From positions 1 to 34,324 of the forward strand of contig JAHRAH010000049.1 of assembly GCA_020027345.1 (NCBI GenBank): DNA of 34,324 nt, read 5' to 3'. Positions 32,859-34,324 of this stretch are shown here, in pieces. Source of the DNA: Gammaproteobacteria bacterium. GTDB lineage: Bacteria > Pseudomonadota > Gammaproteobacteria > Tethybacterales > Persebacteraceae. Each line of letters starts with the position of its first letter. The first letter of the stretch is position 1. The position numbers and the translations under genes are program-made. A model generated the notes under the pieces. That model saw nothing but the letters and a program-made list of their open reading frames with translations, was not told the DNA's origin and ran no database searches.

Positions 32859-32942
32859 ACGCATTCGCCATCATTCCCGCCCCCGACGCCATCATTCCCA
32901 CCTCCGACGCCATTCTCGCCGCCACTGACGACGCCTGATTTA

Positions 32943-33554
32943 TTACGGGACCGAAACTCGCACTCTCGCAATTATTCCATCATCCGTCAAGGATGCACTC
33001 CGAACAATAAAGGTGTTATTCTGAGCTCCGGGAAAACCCACAATCGGAAAAGCATACCCCGGACAACGAAGTTCGGTCGCATCCGTTATATTACATAACC
33101 CGCCATTGAGAATAAGCAAAGCAATCATTCCCGCGTCATTATGAGTGGAAAACGCTAAATCCAGCGGCGTAGCGCCCGCATTATTCATTGCATTAATGCG
33201 CGCTCCTTCCTCCAACAAGACCGACAATCCTGCAGTAATACCAGACGAATCTGGATCACTCCGTGCAAAGTAATGAATTGGCATGTCGCCGTTACTGTCC
33301 GCTGCATTAATGCTCGCTCCCGCACTTAGCAAAATCGTCATAACAGTAAACTGAAAGTGAAACCCAACCGCCACCATTAGAGGCGTATAACCATGTGAAA
33401 CCGCAAAAATTCTACTGTGCGATGTCATATTAACATTCGCGCCGGCCGAAAGAACTGCAGTGATTATAGAAACATTATTAAACCCAATTGCATTAAGCAG
33501 CGGCGTAGCGCCGTCACTATCCTTCACATTAACACTCGCCCCCGCCGACAGCAA
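32943..33554 (-). pseudogene. Ankyrin-repeat protein, C-terminal part of a broken gene
   Basis: This 203-codon frame has four ankyrin-like repeats with the ATPLxxA and GAxxN pattern: SAGASVNVKDSDGATPLLNA, SAGANVNM with GYTPLMVAVGF, SAGASINAADSNGDMPIHY, and EEGARINAMNNAGATPLDLA. A non-ankyrin tail ends ARVRVSVP. It has no proper start codon (TTG at best) and no ribosome site. It continues, in another frame, the protein encoded at 33568-33996. Ankyrin repeats mediate protein binding. Its base composition is clearly richer in A/T than the neighbouring genes. Confidence 0.75.
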
Positions 33555-33567
33555 TGCCGTTGCTGAC

Positions 33568-33996
33568 CTATACCTCGTTCACATCAGCGCCCGAAGCGGC
33601 GAACATCGTAACCGTCGCCAAATCCATCGCATACAGCGAAGCAAGCCGGGCGGCGATGGAATCCGCGCCCTCCAAACCAAAAGCGGCGCAACCATTCTGA
33701 ATACTGCAAGAATCCAATCCCCGCAAAGTAACAAAAGCCATCCCCGTCGCATTGACATGCCGGGGCGTAAAAGTCCCGCTTTCCAAAGTGCCGGTAACGG
33801 CAAAAACAGTCGCCGTCATCGTCCCCGCTTGCGTCCCCTTGTAAATGAGATAGCCGTCGGCGGACAGCGAAACAAGCGAGGAGGGCTCCGCCGTAAGCGT
33901 AATCGTAACTTCCTGCGCATCGGCGGCGTTTGTCACAGCAAGCCCCGCCCCCGCAAAGAAGAGGGAAGCGCAAAAACGAAGGAAATTCTTTGTCAT
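33568..33996 (-). pseudogene. Secreted ankyrin-repeat protein, N-terminal part of a broken gene
   Basis: From ATG 33996, with AAGGA 8 bases upstream, the 142-residue product has a Sec signal peptide (MTKNFLRFCASLFFAGAGLA, cleavage near ADAQ) and a beta-rich domain (EVTITLTAEPSS to GTFTPRHV). A linker with two Cys (SCSIQNGC) and the beginning of an ankyrin region, MFAASGADVNEV, follow before a premature TAG. The downstream frame resumes at SATALLSAGASVNV after skipping what should be most of one repeat. The product, if made, would be exported without its repeats. The domain before the ankyrins is not recognised. Confidence 0.72.
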
Positions 33997-34036
33997 CAGT
34001 GTCCTTTTCCCGCCCCCAAACGAAAGCAATGACGGC

Positions 34037-34042
34037 ATTATA
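34037..34042 (-). promoter_or_regulatory. -10 box for the ankyrin gene
   Basis: Minus strand TATAAT, 40 bases upstream of the ATG at 33996 and preceded by GCG as in the mod promoter. The -35 is unclear. The upstream 34043-34080 is a run of A-tracts. Confidence 0.4.
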
Positions 34043-34092
34043 CGCAAAAAATCCCAAAAAAACCCCTCCCCGCAAAAAAAATCCGCCCACCG

Positions 34093-34324
34093 TCATCCCC
34101 TCGTCATTCCGGCGAAAGCCGGGAATCCATAAGCCGCCCGCGAAAACCGCAAATCCCCGAACCCGCCACTGTCCCCAATCCCCCTATGGATTCCCGCCTT
34201 CGTGTTGGGTTCCGCATTGTTGTGTTGGTTTTGCAGGAGTTCCACGGGGGCTTTCCAGCCGAGGCGTTTTTGCCTTGTGTGGTTATAGGCGAACACCACC
34301 CGGGCAATGAAGCCGTTGCGCGCG
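34093..34324 (-). mobile_element. C-terminus of a DDE transposase (IS3/IS481-like), running off the window
   Basis: Reading in from the window end, the frame gives NGFIARVVFAYNHTRQ then KRLGWKAPVELLQNQ. This resembles the YNxxRxHxxLGxxTPxE terminal motif of integrase-type transposases of the IS3 and IS481 groups. After it the frame continues through palindromic-repeat sequence to TGA at 34093-34095, so the natural end of the protein may have been lost. TGTCCCCAATCCCC at 34170-34183 could be the element's terminus, judged only by its TGT end. The catalytic DDE residues lie outside the window. Confidence 0.55.
34102..34132. repeat. Variant palindrome GTCATTCCGGC-GAAA-GCCGGGAATCC
   Basis: A compact hairpin (CCGGC GAAA GCCGG) of the same general family as the array units. 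It overlaps the 3' end of the transposase frame, whose last residues (FPAFAGMTRG) are its translation. Confidence 0.75.

Noticed and set aside
1-34324. tRNA, rRNA or riboswitch genes
   Set aside because: I looked for T-loop GTTCGANTC patterns with matching arms and for known riboswitch cores in intergenic gaps and saw none. A covariance-model search would be needed to exclude weak cases.

Overview
The window looks like a GC-rich proteobacterial chromosome segment, probably from a marine or host-associated heterotroph. NusA carries the C-terminal helix-hairpin-helix-type duplication typical of Proteobacteria. The uptake genes target compounds common in marine or animal-associated settings: taurine, a sulfate ester and polar amino acids. 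Insertion-sequence remnants, a type III restriction system, PIN toxin pairs, an ankyrin gene and abundant palindromic repeats point to a plastic genome. The lineage itself cannot be fixed from the sequence.

Layout. 1-3220 (+): the end of an IS30-like element abuts a 5'-truncated TRAP substrate-binding gene, followed by intact dctQ, dctM and an alpha/beta hydrolase. 3349-8156 (-): a tightly overlapped operon of BetC-like sulfatase, a 77-residue membrane protein and a complete TRAP transporter (P, Q, M). 8248-13052 (-): a type III restriction-modification pair, mod-res. 13298-19855 (+): the housekeeping run nusA-infB-rbfA-truB followed by sppA, with no rimP before nusA and no rpsO after truB. 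19931-27168 (-): sulfoacetaldehyde acetyltransferase (xsc), two tandem, recently duplicated PIN toxin-antitoxin pairs, and a taurine ABC transporter tauABC with a second, divergent permease. 27169-27649: a divergent promoter region full of long C/G homopolymer hairpins. 27650-30937 (+): a polar amino-acid ABC transporter (binding protein, two permeases, ATPase). 30938-32942: a repeat island of about 16 copies of a roughly 45-bp palindrome around a GIY-YIG nuclease gene and a decayed gene family. 32943-33996 (-): a secreted ankyrin-repeat gene broken by a frameshift and an apparent deletion. 34093-34324 (-): the C-terminus of another transposase running off the window.

How it works together. 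TauABC would import taurine. After deamination to sulfoacetaldehyde (enzyme not in the window), Xsc would release sulfite and acetyl phosphate. The sulfatase-TRAP operon probably imports an organic acid or sulfate ester and removes its sulfate. The nusA run serves transcription and translation. The most interesting points are the duplicated toxin-antitoxin modules lodged between tauABC and xsc, the GIY-YIG nuclease inside a palindrome array, the start/end duplications of the decayed gene next to it, and promoter elements placed 6-7 bp from start codons (possible leaderless mRNAs).
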